Positions 27,208-36,411 of a stretch of DNA of 64,000 nucleotides are shown piece by piece. The position numbers and the translations under genes were made by a program. This DNA comes from Negadavirga shengliensis (GTDB lineage: Bacteria; Bacteroidota; Bacteroidia; Cytophagales; Cyclobacteriaceae): assembly GCF_042652345.1 (NCBI RefSeq), contig NZ_JBHSJJ010000005.1:310001-374000 (forward strand). Reading direction: 5' to 3'. The notes beneath the pieces were generated by a model that was not told the origin of the DNA, ran no database searches, and saw only the letters and a list, made by a program, of their open reading frames with translations. The stretch's first letter is position 1. Every line of letters starts with the position of its first letter.

Positions 27208-27624
27208 TTATTTGGAATTCAGCTTTTTGACAAGTCTACAGGTGTTGTAACTGTTGGATGATTCGAATTCTATTTTATCCATGATCTTTCTGACCAACAA
27301 TATGCCGAGTCCCCCCTTTCTTTTCTCCTTAATGACATCTGAGAGTTCAGGCGATTTGTATTCAAGGATATTGAAGGCCTCTCCCGAATCCTTGATTTCA
27401 AAGATGATCTTATTGGATTCAAACCTTACCTTTAAAATAATCGAATCCTGGGGATTGCAGGCATGGGAGTGGATGATAAGGTTGGCGCATACCTCCTCCA
27501 CCGCCAGGATAAGCTGGTTCTGAACAACTTCTGACAGATTGGTTTTATTCAGGATTTTGGTAAGAAACGACCGGAGTTCGGATAACCTGCCTTTTTCACA
27601 ATATAGTTTCAGCTCATGCTTCAT
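27208..27624 (-). CDS. Anti-sigma-factor-type serine kinase (RsbW/SpoIIAB-like HATPase)
   Basis: A 138-aa GHKL ATPase of the switch-protein-kinase type. The N box reads LILAVEEVCANLIIHSH, the G1 box IKDSGEAFN, and the glycine-rich lid KRKGGLGILLVRKIMD. Such kinases bind and inactivate a sigma factor or other target and phosphorylate a STAS antagonist. Its start overlaps the STAS gene by 11 bases, so translation is coupled. No sigma factor gene lies nearby, so the real target is not visible in this window. Confidence 0.88.
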   Translation of the reverse strand: MKHELKLYCEKGRLSELRSFLTKILNKTNLSEVVQNQLILAVEEVCANLIIHSHACNPQDSIILKVRFESNKIIFEIKDSGEAFNILEYKSPELSDVIKEKRKGGLGILLVRKIMDKIEFESSNSYNTCRLVKKLNSK

Positions 27625-27958
27625 ATAATGCTTTTAAAGCTTCATTTTGGTTTTCCTTAATCTCAATTAACTGATCCAGTCCCAGGATATGGAACACATT
27701 GTGCACTTTGTCATTAAGGCCGTAGATCACAAACCTTATCCCGCCCTCCTGAAAATCTTCAATATAAGACATGAACACACCCAGACCCGCGGAAGAAATG
27801 TATTCAAGAGAGGAACCGTCTACAAGAATCTTTTTGGCATTGTCATGTATGGCATTCTGTATCGTCACGTCCAATTCTACTGAATTGCTGGCATCTACCT
27901 CTCCTTTCAGTCTGATCACAATATGATCCTGATCGGTTGTCTTATTTATTTCCAACAT
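27614..27958 (-). CDS. STAS-domain anti-sigma factor antagonist (RsbV/SpoIIAA-like)
   Basis: A single-domain 114-aa STAS protein. The phosphorylation loop is YISSAGLGVF, in which Ser56 aligns with the phosphorylated serine of SpoIIAA and RsbV (the D-S-S-G motif reads S-S-A-G here). Phosphorylation by the kinase encoded next would release its partner; dephosphorylation by the upstream PP2C protein would restore it. It sits between the two genes, with 31 bases to the phosphatase and an 11-base overlap with the kinase. Confidence 0.88.
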   Translation of the reverse strand: MLEINKTTDQDHIVIRLKGEVDASNSVELDVTIQNAIHDNAKKILVDGSSLEYISSAGLGVFMSYIEDFQEGGIRFVIYGLNDKVHNVFHILGLDQLIEIKENQNEALKALYEA

Positions 27959-27989
27959 ACTGAGTTATACGCTATAAAATGGTTTATGT

Positions 27990-30056
27990 TCACGCAGTGA
28001 ATTTTACCACCATCAATGAATAATCATCGTCAGGCAGTGCGTTTTTTCCTATAAAATGATGAACGCGTTGAATGATCTCTTCTTTTATCTGGCTGGCACA
28101 CAGGTCTTTGGTTTCATGCAAAACTGATCTTAATGCCTCAAAGCCGAATTCTTCACCCTTTTCGTTTTTGGCTTCAATAATGCCGTCGGTATACATCACC
28201 ATGATGTCTCCCGGATGGTAACGGAGGTGCCCCTCTTCCAGATATTGTACAAACCGTTCGTTTCTAACAATTCCTAAACCCATCCCATTGACATCCAAAT
28301 AGCTGCTTTTGTCTTTTATGGCATCATAATACAACGTGGGACAATGTCCTGCCCTGGCAAAACGGATATCCTTTTCAGCGGTATTTACGCTATAATAGGT
28401 GGTGGTGATAAAATGGTTCTTTTCCAGGCAGTCACTTAGGGCATTGTTGGCCTTCACCATAAACTCAACCGGGGGAAGGTTCAACTGCACCAGGCTGTGA
28501 AACACCCCTTTCATCTGTGACATATTAAATGCCGCCGAGGTGCCCTTCCCTGATACGTCCCCTATGATCAATGCGAAATTGTCCTGATCAAAACGGTAGG
28601 ACTCATAATAATCGCCTCCCACCTCGTCTGCGGCAGCGGAAAATCCCTCAATTTCAAAACAGCTGTTGTGATGAAGGGAGGAAGGAAGCAGGCTCCGTTG
28701 TACCCTTTGCGCGATTTCCAACTCCTCTTTATACCGTTCATTTTTGATGGCCTCATTCAAAAGACGGTAATTTTCTACCGAAATAGAGGCCTGTCCCACA
28801 AAGGTGCAAATGATGTTGATCATTTCTTTGTTAAACCCGTCCTTTACCTCCTTGAGCAGAAAGATGTTGCCCAGCAGTTTTTTGTTGACCCTGATGGGAA
28901 CAATAAGGATGGAAAGGTAGGCTTCATGGGTGATTTTTCCATACAGGTATTCCATGTTAACATCACTGTCCTTTTTAAGATAATCAGCAAAATGTTTGGT
29001 CGTGGCCAGCACATCCATGACCTGCTGCCTTTCCTGGTTGCTGATGAATTTTTGATGGACGATTTTTTTGGTCTCACCTTCTGTAGGTTGGATTTCCAGC
29101 CAGGCTGCATCCACATAGGCGGCGCTCATACAGCTGTCCATAAGAATATCCAGCACCTGTTCTTCGTTTTCGCCGGGTTTGATAGACTGGCTTAATCTCT
29201 GGAAATTGACAGCTTCGGTGAGTTTTTGCTCAAATACCGAAGAGGTGGGGAGATTAAATAAAGTCACCAATAAACTGAAGACCGAGTAAATCAGCACAAA
29301 GGCAAAGAGTCCCAGTAAAAACAAGTTTTCCGTAAGGTTGATATAACTGGTGTGGTTCTCGCTATAGGATAATAGCTGCAGCAGCAAATATCCGGTACAG
29401 ACAATAATAATCGCCAGGAAAAGTATGGATTTCCACTTTTCCTTGAAAGTCAAATAGGGGATCCATTTTAGGTTTGCTGCGAGTATAACACTGTATATGA
29501 TTAAAAAAAGAAGACCGAAAATAAAACCATAGTTAAAACTGTTTTGATTGATCAGCACAAAAAACATGCTGATTAACAGGATGATTTCATATGCCTGCCA
29601 TTGTTGTACAACAGATTTGCTTTTTTGGTACAAAATTAGATGCTTCCACAACAGGGTCGAAGAAATCAGGAACACGGTGGTCAGCGCGAAGTTTACATGG
29701 TAGAAAAAATTCCTCAATAGCGGATCGGCATAAAGGCGGCCGCCTTCCAGAATATTATAAAATACCATGATCAGTAGGGACACGCCGGAGGCTATCAAAC
29801 CTGTGGAGGCGGCTCTCCAGATCAGATCCAGAAAATTGTTGTTCTCACTTTTATTAATTGCATCGTTAAAATAAAGATAAACCAAGATAAAAAATATAAT
29901 TTCGAGAATCCATGTTACTTCCGGCGCGATACCTGTACTCATTTGGTTGATCTCTCCGAAAATATGGATAAGATTCACAAACAGCAGGGCAAGCCAGGTA
30001 AGGGTGGCCAACAGCAGGTTGATTTTACTAATCCGTATGTTTGGGATTTTCACCAT
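27990..30056 (-). CDS. Membrane-bound PP2C (SpoIIE-type) phosphatase with GAF-like domain
   Basis: A 688-aa phosphatase. About eight hydrophobic segments fill residues 10-270, followed by a GAF-like region (about 290-430) and a linker helix (EELEIAQRVQRSLLP), then the SpoIIE/PP2C domain from about residue 465 to the end. Metal-binding motifs: EVGGDYYE, IGDVSGKGTSAAF, ARAGHCPTLYYD and MVMYTDGIIEAKNEKGEEFG. This is an RsbU-like activator that receives a membrane or GAF signal and dephosphorylates the STAS protein. It is the first gene of the three-gene cassette, divergent from the DUF4197 gene with 77 bases between. Confidence 0.88.
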   Translation of the reverse strand: MVKIPNIRISKINLLLATLTWLALLFVNLIHIFGEINQMSTGIAPEVTWILEIIFFILVYLYFNDAINKSENNNFLDLIWRAASTGLIASGVSLLIMVFYNILEGGRLYADPLLRNFFYHVNFALTTVFLISSTLLWKHLILYQKSKSVVQQWQAYEIILLISMFFVLINQNSFNYGFIFGLLFLIIYSVILAANLKWIPYLTFKEKWKSILFLAIIIVCTGYLLLQLLSYSENHTSYINLTENLFLLGLFAFVLIYSVFSLLVTLFNLPTSSVFEQKLTEAVNFQRLSQSIKPGENEEQVLDILMDSCMSAAYVDAAWLEIQPTEGETKKIVHQKFISNQERQQVMDVLATTKHFADYLKKDSDVNMEYLYGKITHEAYLSILIVPIRVNKKLLGNIFLLKEVKDGFNKEMINIICTFVGQASISVENYRLLNEAIKNERYKEELEIAQRVQRSLLPSSLHHNSCFEIEGFSAAADEVGGDYYESYRFDQDNFALIIGDVSGKGTSAAFNMSQMKGVFHSLVQLNLPPVEFMVKANNALSDCLEKNHFITTTYYSVNTAEKDIRFARAGHCPTLYYDAIKDKSSYLDVNGMGLGIVRNERFVQYLEEGHLRYHPGDIMVMYTDGIIEAKNEKGEEFGFEALRSVLHETKDLCASQIKEEIIQRVHHFIGKNALPDDDYSLMVVKFTA

Positions 30057-30133
30057 AGAAAACTATACAATATTAAAAATTGTAAATCAAAATACATTGA
30101 ACCGTTAATAAAACTGTTGTAAAATTTAAGAAA

Positions 30134-30847
30134 ATGAAAAATCTTCGGAGAATTTGGATCGCTTTTTTAATAATATGCCTACAATCCTGTACCAGCACCG
30201 ACGTCAATAGATTTATCAAGGGGGCCTCGCAGGCTACCCTTACCAACGAAGATGTAGGAAATGGGTTGAAGGATGCCTTGGCGCAGGGGATTTCGGTCGG
30301 CGCTGATCTGGCCTCAAAAGAAGATGGCTTTTTCAGGAATGACTTAATCAGAATCGCCCTTCCCGAAGACATCAGAAAGTTGGAAGCGACAATGAGACAG
30401 TTCGGGCTCGGAGCGGAGGTGGACAGGGTATTGCTGACCATCAACCGGGGCGCAGAGCATGCCGCACAAGAGGCCAAGCCCATTTTTATCAATGCCATTA
30501 GGCAATTAACGATACAGGATGCCTTTTCCATTCTCAGGGGTGAAAGTGACGCCGCTACACAGTTCTTGAAAAGAACCACATCCCATCAGCTCACGGAATT
30601 GTTTCAGCCCAGAATCCAACAATCCCTTAACCAGGTGGGTGCTACCAAACACTATTCTGATTTGGTGAATGCTTACAATGCCATCCCTACCACCAGGAAG
30701 ATCGATCCGGACCTGAATAGCTATGTGACAGAAATGGCAATAGATGGCCTTTTTAAACTGATAGCGCTTGAGGAGCTGAAAATCAGAGAAAATCCGGCAG
30801 AGCGGACCACAGCGATAATGAGAAGGGTATTTGCAGCACAGGACTGA
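30134..30847 (+). CDS. DUF4197 family lipoprotein
   Basis: A 237-aa predicted lipoprotein (MKNLRRIW, lipobox LQSC, mature start CTSTD) of the DUF4197 family. It is largely helical: NEDVGNGLKDALAQGIS, then IALPEDIRKLEATMRQFG and NRGAEHAAQEAKPIFINAIRQL, with the frequent family phrase DAFSILRG and a later FKLIALEELKIRENPAERTT. Function unknown. Monocistronic; its end is 7 bases from the end of the convergent DUF721 gene. Confidence 0.82.
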   Translation: MKNLRRIWIAFLIICLQSCTSTDVNRFIKGASQATLTNEDVGNGLKDALAQGISVGADLASKEDGFFRNDLIRIALPEDIRKLEATMRQFGLGAEVDRVLLTINRGAEHAAQEAKPIFINAIRQLTIQDAFSILRGESDAATQFLKRTTSHQLTELFQPRIQQSLNQVGATKHYSDLVNAYNAIPTTRKIDPDLNSYVTEMAIDGLFKLIALEELKIRENPAERTTAIMRRVFAAQD

Positions 30848-30854
30848 AAGCGGG

Positions 30855-31169
30855 TTACAAAAATACAATGTCATGGATAATCCCTTCGCCAAACCTCTCG
30901 TCAATGAGGCACAATACCTTGGATTTGTGTAGCATAAGTTCCTTTTTTAAAGGACCGGAACTGATCCTGGCATACAGCACCTTTTCCTTTATGTACAAAT
31001 GAGTGGTTCTGTCTAACACTGTTTTGCCCATAAGGTCTCCCCAGTGGTGAATAAGGGTTTTTTCTGAAAACCTTTCCTTAAGCCGGTAGGTCTGCAGCAA
31101 TTCCTCAAAAACCTCCTTGAGGGGAGAAGCTTGGTTTTTCCTGTAAGCGTCTTTTGGCAGGTTCTTCAT
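30855..31169 (-). CDS. DUF721 (DciA-like) protein
   Basis: A 104-aa basic protein of the DUF721 family. The core is LKEVFEELLQTYRLKERFSE, WGDLMGKTVLDRT, LYIKEKVLYARISSGPLKKEL, typical KH-like fold elements. DciA members load the replicative helicase in bacteria that lack DnaC/DnaI; that role is inferred for this short form. It follows hemW by 23 bases on the same strand. Confidence 0.78.
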   Translation of the reverse strand: MKNLPKDAYRKNQASPLKEVFEELLQTYRLKERFSEKTLIHHWGDLMGKTVLDRTTHLYIKEKVLYARISSGPLKKELMLHKSKVLCLIDERFGEGIIHDIVFL

Positions 31170-31192
31170 GATTTAAAGATAACACCAAATTT

Positions 31193-32317
31193 TCAGACAA
31201 AAATTCTGGAGGCAATATAATCTGCCAGAAGCTTTCCTTTTTCAGTAAGCACAATCGCTTTTGAACTACAGGAAATCATTCCCCCCTCTGCCAATTGGGC
31301 GATTTCCTTTTGTTTCAACGTCATGATATCCAGCTGATAAAGTGCTCTTAAATGGTCTATATCTATACCCCAGATGGTTCTTAAGGCAGTCAGCAGGTAT
31401 TCATTGATCCGGTCGGTGGGCGAGAGGAAGTCTTTATGAAAAGCCAGTTCGTTTTTCGACAGGGCATGGATATATTTAGGGTTATGGGCCACGTTATGCC
31501 CCCGGTTTTTACCATCAAAAGAATGCGCCCCGGGGCCTATTCCAAGATAAGGAATGCCCCTCCAATAATTGCGGTTGTGCAAACCGAACATCCCTTCCTT
31601 GCCAAAATTTGAGATTTCATATTGTATATATCCCGAATTCTTCATGGATTTCTGCAGCATTTCAAATTCCTCTGCCATAAAATCCTCTGAGGCGGGACTG
31701 AAAGAGCCCTTTTCTGTCCAGTTGCCCAAAGCTGTTTTAGATTCTATGGTAAGGCCATAGCTGCTGATGTGCCCGGGATCCTTTTCAATGGCCAATTCCA
31801 GGTCCCTTTCCCACAGGCTGTGGTCTTTATAGGGAAAACCAAATATCAAATCGATGGAAAGTTTTTTGATACCCCCGTCTTTGACCAGGTCAATGACATT
31901 CAGGGACTGCTCGGCGTTGTGGCTTCTGTTATAAAATTTCAGAATGTCATTGTGGAAGCTTTGCACACCTATGCTGAGTCTGTCGATCCCGATATCCACA
32001 TATTTTTTTACGGTGCCCCCATCCAGGTCATCCGGGTTGGCTTCGACGGTCAACTCTTTTAAATCTAAGCTATAATATTTATGGACGGTTTCCAGGATTC
32101 CCTCAAGTGCAGGTATGGGAAGAATGGACGGGGTGCCGCCTCCGAAATAGATGGTTTCGATGCTTTGGTCCGAGTTCAGGTAGTTTTTCCTCAGCACGAT
32201 TTCTTTTTTTATCATTTCCACCATCTCAGGTAAATTTTTTCGGTTGGTGCTAAAATGGAAATCGCAATAGTGACAGGCTTTTTTACAGAATGGGATATGG
32301 ATGTATATACCGGCCAT
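31193..32317 (-). CDS. hemW: Radical SAM heme chaperone HemW
   Basis: A 374-aa radical SAM protein of the HemN-like group that inserts heme into respiratory proteins. The cluster motif is Cys11-x3-Cys15-x2-Cys18 (FCKKACHYCDF). The HNRNYW motif at about residue 260 is the HemW signature that separates it from coproporphyrinogen dehydrogenase HemN. Other motifs: YFGGGTPS, EANPDDL, RLSIGVQSF and GIGPGAHSF. The C-terminal winged-helix-like part (about 300-374) is present. Downstream partner on the strand is DUF721. Confidence 0.92.
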   Translation of the reverse strand: MAGIYIHIPFCKKACHYCDFHFSTNRKNLPEMVEMIKKEIVLRKNYLNSDQSIETIYFGGGTPSILPIPALEGILETVHKYYSLDLKELTVEANPDDLDGGTVKKYVDIGIDRLSIGVQSFHNDILKFYNRSHNAEQSLNVIDLVKDGGIKKLSIDLIFGFPYKDHSLWERDLELAIEKDPGHISSYGLTIESKTALGNWTEKGSFSPASEDFMAEEFEMLQKSMKNSGYIQYEISNFGKEGMFGLHNRNYWRGIPYLGIGPGAHSFDGKNRGHNVAHNPKYIHALSKNELAFHKDFLSPTDRINEYLLTALRTIWGIDIDHLRALYQLDIMTLKQKEIAQLAEGGMISCSSKAIVLTEKGKLLADYIASRIFV

Positions 32318-32331
32318 TTCGAGGAAATTTT

Positions 32332-32457
32332 ATGCAAATAAACACAGAAAGACTGGAGCAAACTACCTTCCGGCCTAAAGAATATGGTGTTTGGCAAAAG
32401 TCATCTGTAGATCACACCTATGACTGGCTGGCGGATTTTATTGGTTCCATGATTTAG
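32332..32457 (+). CDS. Possible 41-aa small protein
   Basis: A short open frame starting at ATG 32332 and ending at TAG, in the gap between divergent hemW and the SMP-30 family gene. The product contains FRPKEYGVWQKSS and HTYDWLADFIGSM, with two tryptophans and ordinary amino-acid mix, and no membrane segment. No family is known to me; conservation would decide. The remaining part of the gap (32458-32638) is AT-rich and probably holds the promoter of the SMP-30 family gene, but no perfect -7 box is seen. Confidence 0.3.
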   Translation: MQINTERLEQTTFRPKEYGVWQKSSVDHTYDWLADFIGSMI

Positions 32458-32638
32458 TTTTTATGGTTTATTGGATTAATTTTGGAAAAATAAATTTCGG
32501 GGTGACATTTTCAAAAATAATATTGTATAGGGAAATAGCCTCCTTACCATCGGCAATCAGCAGCATTTGTCTGTAAAATCAGACTACCAGCCCCGGTTTG
32601 GGGATAAAATCAGGATAGCTAAAAATATTCATATCAAC

Positions 32639-33553
32639 ATGAAATCACTTAATCATTACCTGTTCGTACTTTTAATTATTGCGATTATTCCATTTTCGGC
32701 GAAGGCACAGATGGATGTGAAGAAAAGCCTGGTGGCAAAAAATGCCGAAGTGGTGAAAGCGGGAGATGGCTACTCTTTTACGGAGGGGCCCGCTGTGGAC
32801 CGGCCTGGCAACGTGTATTTTACCGACCAGCCTAACAATCAAATCATAAAATGGACTTTTTCTACAGGCGAACTGAGTGTATTTTCCGACGATTCAGGAC
32901 GCTCTAACGGATTGTACTTCAACAGGGAAGGGGATCTTATTGCCTGCGCCGATATGGAAAACCAGCTTTGGTCTTTTGATGCAGACGGAAACCATACGGT
33001 GCTGATAGAAAATTTTAAAGGGAAAAAGCTCAATGGTCCCAATGACCTGTGGATAAATCCAAGAGGAGGGATATACCTGACGGATCCGCTATATAAAAGA
33101 AATTATTGGGAGCGGGATCCGGAAATGCAGCAGGATGGAGAGCATCTTTATTACTTGAGCGCAGATGGCCTGCAGTTTTTTAGGGTGGACGAAAACCTGG
33201 TAAAACCTAATGGGCTGGTAGGTACCCCTGACGGCAAAAAACTCTATGTGGCCGATATTGGTGACAACAAGACGTATGTTTATGATATTGAGGAAGATGG
33301 TTATCTTTCGAACCGGCAATTGTTTGTGGAAATGGGTTCTGATGGCATGACCATCGATAATCGTGGCAATGTTTATCTTACCGGGGATGGCGTTACCATT
33401 TTTAACAGCAAAGGAGACAAAATCGGTCATATTCCCATTGATGCCAAATGGACAGCCAATGTTTGTTTCGGGGGGGGAGACCGCAAGACGCTCTTTATTA
33501 CAGCCATGGATGCTGTGTATACACTGCAAATGAAGGTTAGGGGAGTTTGGTAA
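32639..33553 (+). CDS. SMP-30/gluconolactonase-like secreted protein
   Basis: A 304-aa six-bladed beta-propeller of the SMP-30/LRE family, hydrolysing lactones in known members. The start at 32639 gives a signal peptide (MKSLNHYLF, cleavage after AKAQ); an upstream in-frame ATG at 32567 would bury it. Metal/lactone-site motifs: YSFTEGPAVD (Glu), NGPNDLWINPRGGIYLTDP (Asn and Asp), PNGLVGTPDGKKLYVADIGD and MTIDNRGNVYL. Acts in the periplasm or is secreted. The next gene begins inside its last 7 bases. Confidence 0.85.
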   Translation: MKSLNHYLFVLLIIAIIPFSAKAQMDVKKSLVAKNAEVVKAGDGYSFTEGPAVDRPGNVYFTDQPNNQIIKWTFSTGELSVFSDDSGRSNGLYFNREGDLIACADMENQLWSFDADGNHTVLIENFKGKKLNGPNDLWINPRGGIYLTDPLYKRNYWERDPEMQQDGEHLYYLSADGLQFFRVDENLVKPNGLVGTPDGKKLYVADIGDNKTYVYDIEEDGYLSNRQLFVEMGSDGMTIDNRGNVYLTGDGVTIFNSKGDKIGHIPIDAKWTANVCFGGGDRKTLFITAMDAVYTLQMKVRGVW

Positions 33554-35274
33554 GATTCAAATTTGGCCTGTTTTTTTTGTTTGTCCTGGCTAGTGGGGGT
33601 AAAGCTTTTGCCCAGGAGGGGTTCACTTTGGAATATGGCATTCTCGGGGAAGTCGACAGGCAGGGTAGTCTATCATTCGAGGATTCGCTTTCCAGATTTC
33701 AGTATGTCCAGGAATTGTTGGGGGAATTACATGCCGAGGGGTACCTCAGCGCCTGGGTGGAGGACACTTTCCATGAGGGCCACCGGATGCAGGCCAGGAT
33801 ACAGTCAGGCAAAAGGTTTACCTGGCTGTCATTGAACAGGGGTAATTTGGAAGACTGGATTTTTCTTGAAGGGAGAGTTAATCTGAGCGATTTTCAAAAA
33901 CGTCCTTTCAAATACCATGAGGTGCAGGATATTTTCACGGGATTACTGGAGGTAAGCCAAAATAATGGATTTCCGTTTGCCAGTGTCAGGCTGGACAGTA
34001 TCCGGGAGCAGGAGGGACAATTTGAAGCCGCCATCAATCTGAACAAGGGACCGTTTATTTCATTTGATACACTGGAAATAACCGGTGGATCGAAAACCAA
34101 CCCTGTTTTTTTGGCAAGGCGACTGCAGGTGGTGCCTGGTGATCCGTTTTCACAAAAAAAAATTGACCGGTCTATCAGAGCGATCAACAACATCCCTTAC
34201 ATCAAACTTTCAGGCGAGCCACAACTGAGCTTTCAAAATGAGGAAGCCACCTTGTATCTACCTGTGGAAGATAGAAGAATGAATACGCTGGATGGGATCA
34301 TCGGTGTTTTGCCCAATGAAATAGAAGAAAACAAATGGCTTGTCACGGGCCAGTTCGAATTGGAATTATACAATGTTTCGGGCAAAGGCCGTGATTACGG
34401 CATTCACTGGCAGCGGCTGACCCAATATACGCAAAACCTGCGTTTAAACGCTGTTGAACCTTTTGTACTGGGTTCCAAGATAGATTTAAAAGCTTCCTTT
34501 TATTTGCTTAAAGAAGACACCACCTTTTTGAACAGAGACTTTAGAATGGATGTTGGGTATCGCATTGGTCCTCAGACTTATTTGAGTTTTTTTAACAGAA
34601 GGCAGGCTGGAGACCTGCTGGCGGTTTCAAGGTATTCGGAGGCGGAGCATTTGCCCGATGTGGCGGATTTCAGATATAACAATTACGGTTTAAGTTTCAC
34701 TTTCAGCAAGCTCGATGATGTGTTCTCACCGCGGAAGGGTTGGTTTTCTGAAACGATGATAGGGTTGGGCAACAAAAGACTGCTTGAGAATACAGGGTTG
34801 CCCCAACGCCTCTATCAGGACCTTAAAATGAATACCTTTCAATATTATTTTCAAACCGAGCTTTCTTATTATGCGGACTGGAGAAAATCGTTGGGCACGT
34901 TGTTTAGGCTACGGGCGGGAGAGATGGATAATCCCAACCTATTGTTGAATGACCTGTTCCGGTTGGGCGGGCTCAGAACCATCCGGGGATTTAACGAGAA
35001 CTACTTTTATGCGCAAAGGTATTTTTATTTGAATATTGAACCCAGGTATTATTTTGATAACAATTCTTATTTTTTGATTTTTGCCGATGGCGGTCTATTG
35101 GAAAATCATGTAATCAATGCCGGCAGGGACATGCCGGTCGCTTTCGGCGGAGGTTTTAGTCTGGAAACCGGCAGCGGTCTGTTCAACTTTATTTACGCTG
35201 TGGGGCAATCCAATACCCAGCCGATTGGTATTAATTATTCAAGGATTCATTTTGGCTATACTGGCCGTTTTTGA
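33547..35274 (+). CDS. Omp85 (BamA/TamA family) outer-membrane protein
   Basis: A 575-aa outer-membrane protein. It starts at TTG 33547 (then GTAAGATTC), giving a signal peptide ending KAFAQ; there is no ATG near the correct end. The N-terminal POTRA-like part reaches about residue 250 (FDTLEITGGSKTN, RAINNIPYIKLSG), the rest is a 16-strand-type barrel with GLRTIRGFNENY (the VRGF motif) near residue 475 and a C-terminal aromatic Phe. Shorter than BamA (one or two POTRAs), so more likely a TamA-like or accessory assembly or surface factor. Overlaps the SMP-30 gene by 7 bases. Confidence 0.85.
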   Translation: MVRFKFGLFFLFVLASGGKAFAQEGFTLEYGILGEVDRQGSLSFEDSLSRFQYVQELLGELHAEGYLSAWVEDTFHEGHRMQARIQSGKRFTWLSLNRGNLEDWIFLEGRVNLSDFQKRPFKYHEVQDIFTGLLEVSQNNGFPFASVRLDSIREQEGQFEAAINLNKGPFISFDTLEITGGSKTNPVFLARRLQVVPGDPFSQKKIDRSIRAINNIPYIKLSGEPQLSFQNEEATLYLPVEDRRMNTLDGIIGVLPNEIEENKWLVTGQFELELYNVSGKGRDYGIHWQRLTQYTQNLRLNAVEPFVLGSKIDLKASFYLLKEDTTFLNRDFRMDVGYRIGPQTYLSFFNRRQAGDLLAVSRYSEAEHLPDVADFRYNNYGLSFTFSKLDDVFSPRKGWFSETMIGLGNKRLLENTGLPQRLYQDLKMNTFQYYFQTELSYYADWRKSLGTLFRLRAGEMDNPNLLLNDLFRLGGLRTIRGFNENYFYAQRYFYLNIEPRYYFDNNSYFLIFADGGLLENHVINAGRDMPVAFGGGFSLETGSGLFNFIYAVGQSNTQPIGINYSRIHFGYTGRF

Positions 35275-36392
35275 TGATAAAGTTTATCAGGTTGATATTT
35301 GCCCTGTTTATTTGCTTTGGGGCTTCTGGTTTTGACTGCCTTTTATATGGGCAAGTCCTGGAAAATTATGATCCCCACATTGCGGTTTCTCAAAACGCGA
35401 AATTTTTTGAAAGAGCCGATAGGTTAGATGTGACAATTGACCTGGTCAAATTCCCCCAAGCGGACCTCAGGATATCGATGCCCGCCGACGCAGCACTATT
35501 TTTTGGCGGGGAATTATGGGGGGTGAGCCCCCGGGATACCGTGCTGTATATAAATATGAAGGATTTGGTTGCTCATTTTTCCCATGGCAACAACCAACTT
35601 GAGTTATCTATCTTCAAAAAAAGAATCCGGAAAAATGAGGTTTCTATAAGCAAGGGTATATTTGCTGAGGCCGGAAGAGAAAATGCAACCACGGAAATGG
35701 AAGACCAGAGCAGAAGGGAAAAGGATATGATGAAGGAATTTTTTTTTCTGGCGATATTGCTGATTCTTTTTTTAGTGGCCTTATTACGGACCGTATATCC
35801 ATCGGTCTTCGCCGTGCTGCTGCGTTCGCGATCCGTGTTTTCTGCTGAGGATTTTTGGGAATCCGCAGGCCTTACAAAGGTATACTCTTCCGAATTGCTG
35901 TTTTTCATGATACTTGTCAATATGGCCGTATCATTGTTGCTGATGGTTTTCTTCAGCATCCTCGAAATCCCGGTATTTGGGATATACATTGCTGCAGAAT
36001 TGAACTACCTGTTTTTGGTGTGGCTCTCGGCATCTGTCCTTTTGACAATTCTCGCTTTTCTGAAATTTGTTTGGATCAAAATCAACACTTTTATTTTCAG
36101 TTTATGGAAATTTGAACTGCCCCATTTCTTTTTTCTTTTAAGGGTAAAAGGATTGGGTATGGCGGCAGTGATTTTTTTGCTGATCGCGTTGTATGCTAAT
36201 GATATGATGAGGGATCAAACCTACTTGATTTATGTGCTATTGGGCTTTTTGATATTTTATTTGATAGGCATATTGGTGCTGCTTACATGGATGACAAAAA
36301 AAATTGAATTTAAGATTTATCATTTATTTTCTTACCTTTGCACCGCTGAATTGATTCCCTTTTTAGCGATTTGCAAATGGGTATTGGGATAA
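35274..36392 (+). CDS. DUF4271 family membrane protein
   Basis: A 372-aa protein starting with ATG at 35274, one base into the Omp85 stop (TGATG). It has a signal anchor (IFALFICFG), an exported domain of about 150 residues (disulphide-free, beta-like) and six or so hydrophobic segments between about 155 and 372. The DUF4271 family is specific to Bacteroidota and commonly precedes a uroporphyrinogen-III-synthase-like gene and T9SS genes, as here. Function unknown. A perfect promoter box for the next gene sits inside its 3' end. Confidence 0.75.
   Translation: MIKFIRLIFALFICFGASGFDCLLYGQVLENYDPHIAVSQNAKFFERADRLDVTIDLVKFPQADLRISMPADAALFFGGELWGVSPRDTVLYINMKDLVAHFSHGNNQLELSIFKKRIRKNEVSISKGIFAEAGRENATTEMEDQSRREKDMMKEFFFLAILLILFLVALLRTVYPSVFAVLLRSRSVFSAEDFWESAGLTKVYSSELLFFMILVNMAVSLLLMVFFSILEIPVFGIYIAAELNYLFLVWLSASVLLTILAFLKFVWIKINTFIFSLWKFELPHFFFLLRVKGLGMAAVIFLLIALYANDMMRDQTYLIYVLLGFLIFYLIGILVLLTWMTKKIEFKIYHLFSYLCTAELIPFLAICKWVLG
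36310..36340 (+). promoter_or_regulatory. Promoter for hemD inside the DUF4271 gene (TACCTTTG)
   Basis: TACCTTTG (36333-36340) is a perfect -7 match and is followed by CA, as often in this phylum. A TTTA -33-like element lies exactly 19 bases upstream (36310-36313). The hemD ATG is 72 bases after the -7 box. The whole element lies in the DUF4271 coding sequence. Confidence 0.6.
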
Positions 36393-36411
36393 AGGAAAAT
36401 TAAATAGTAAG

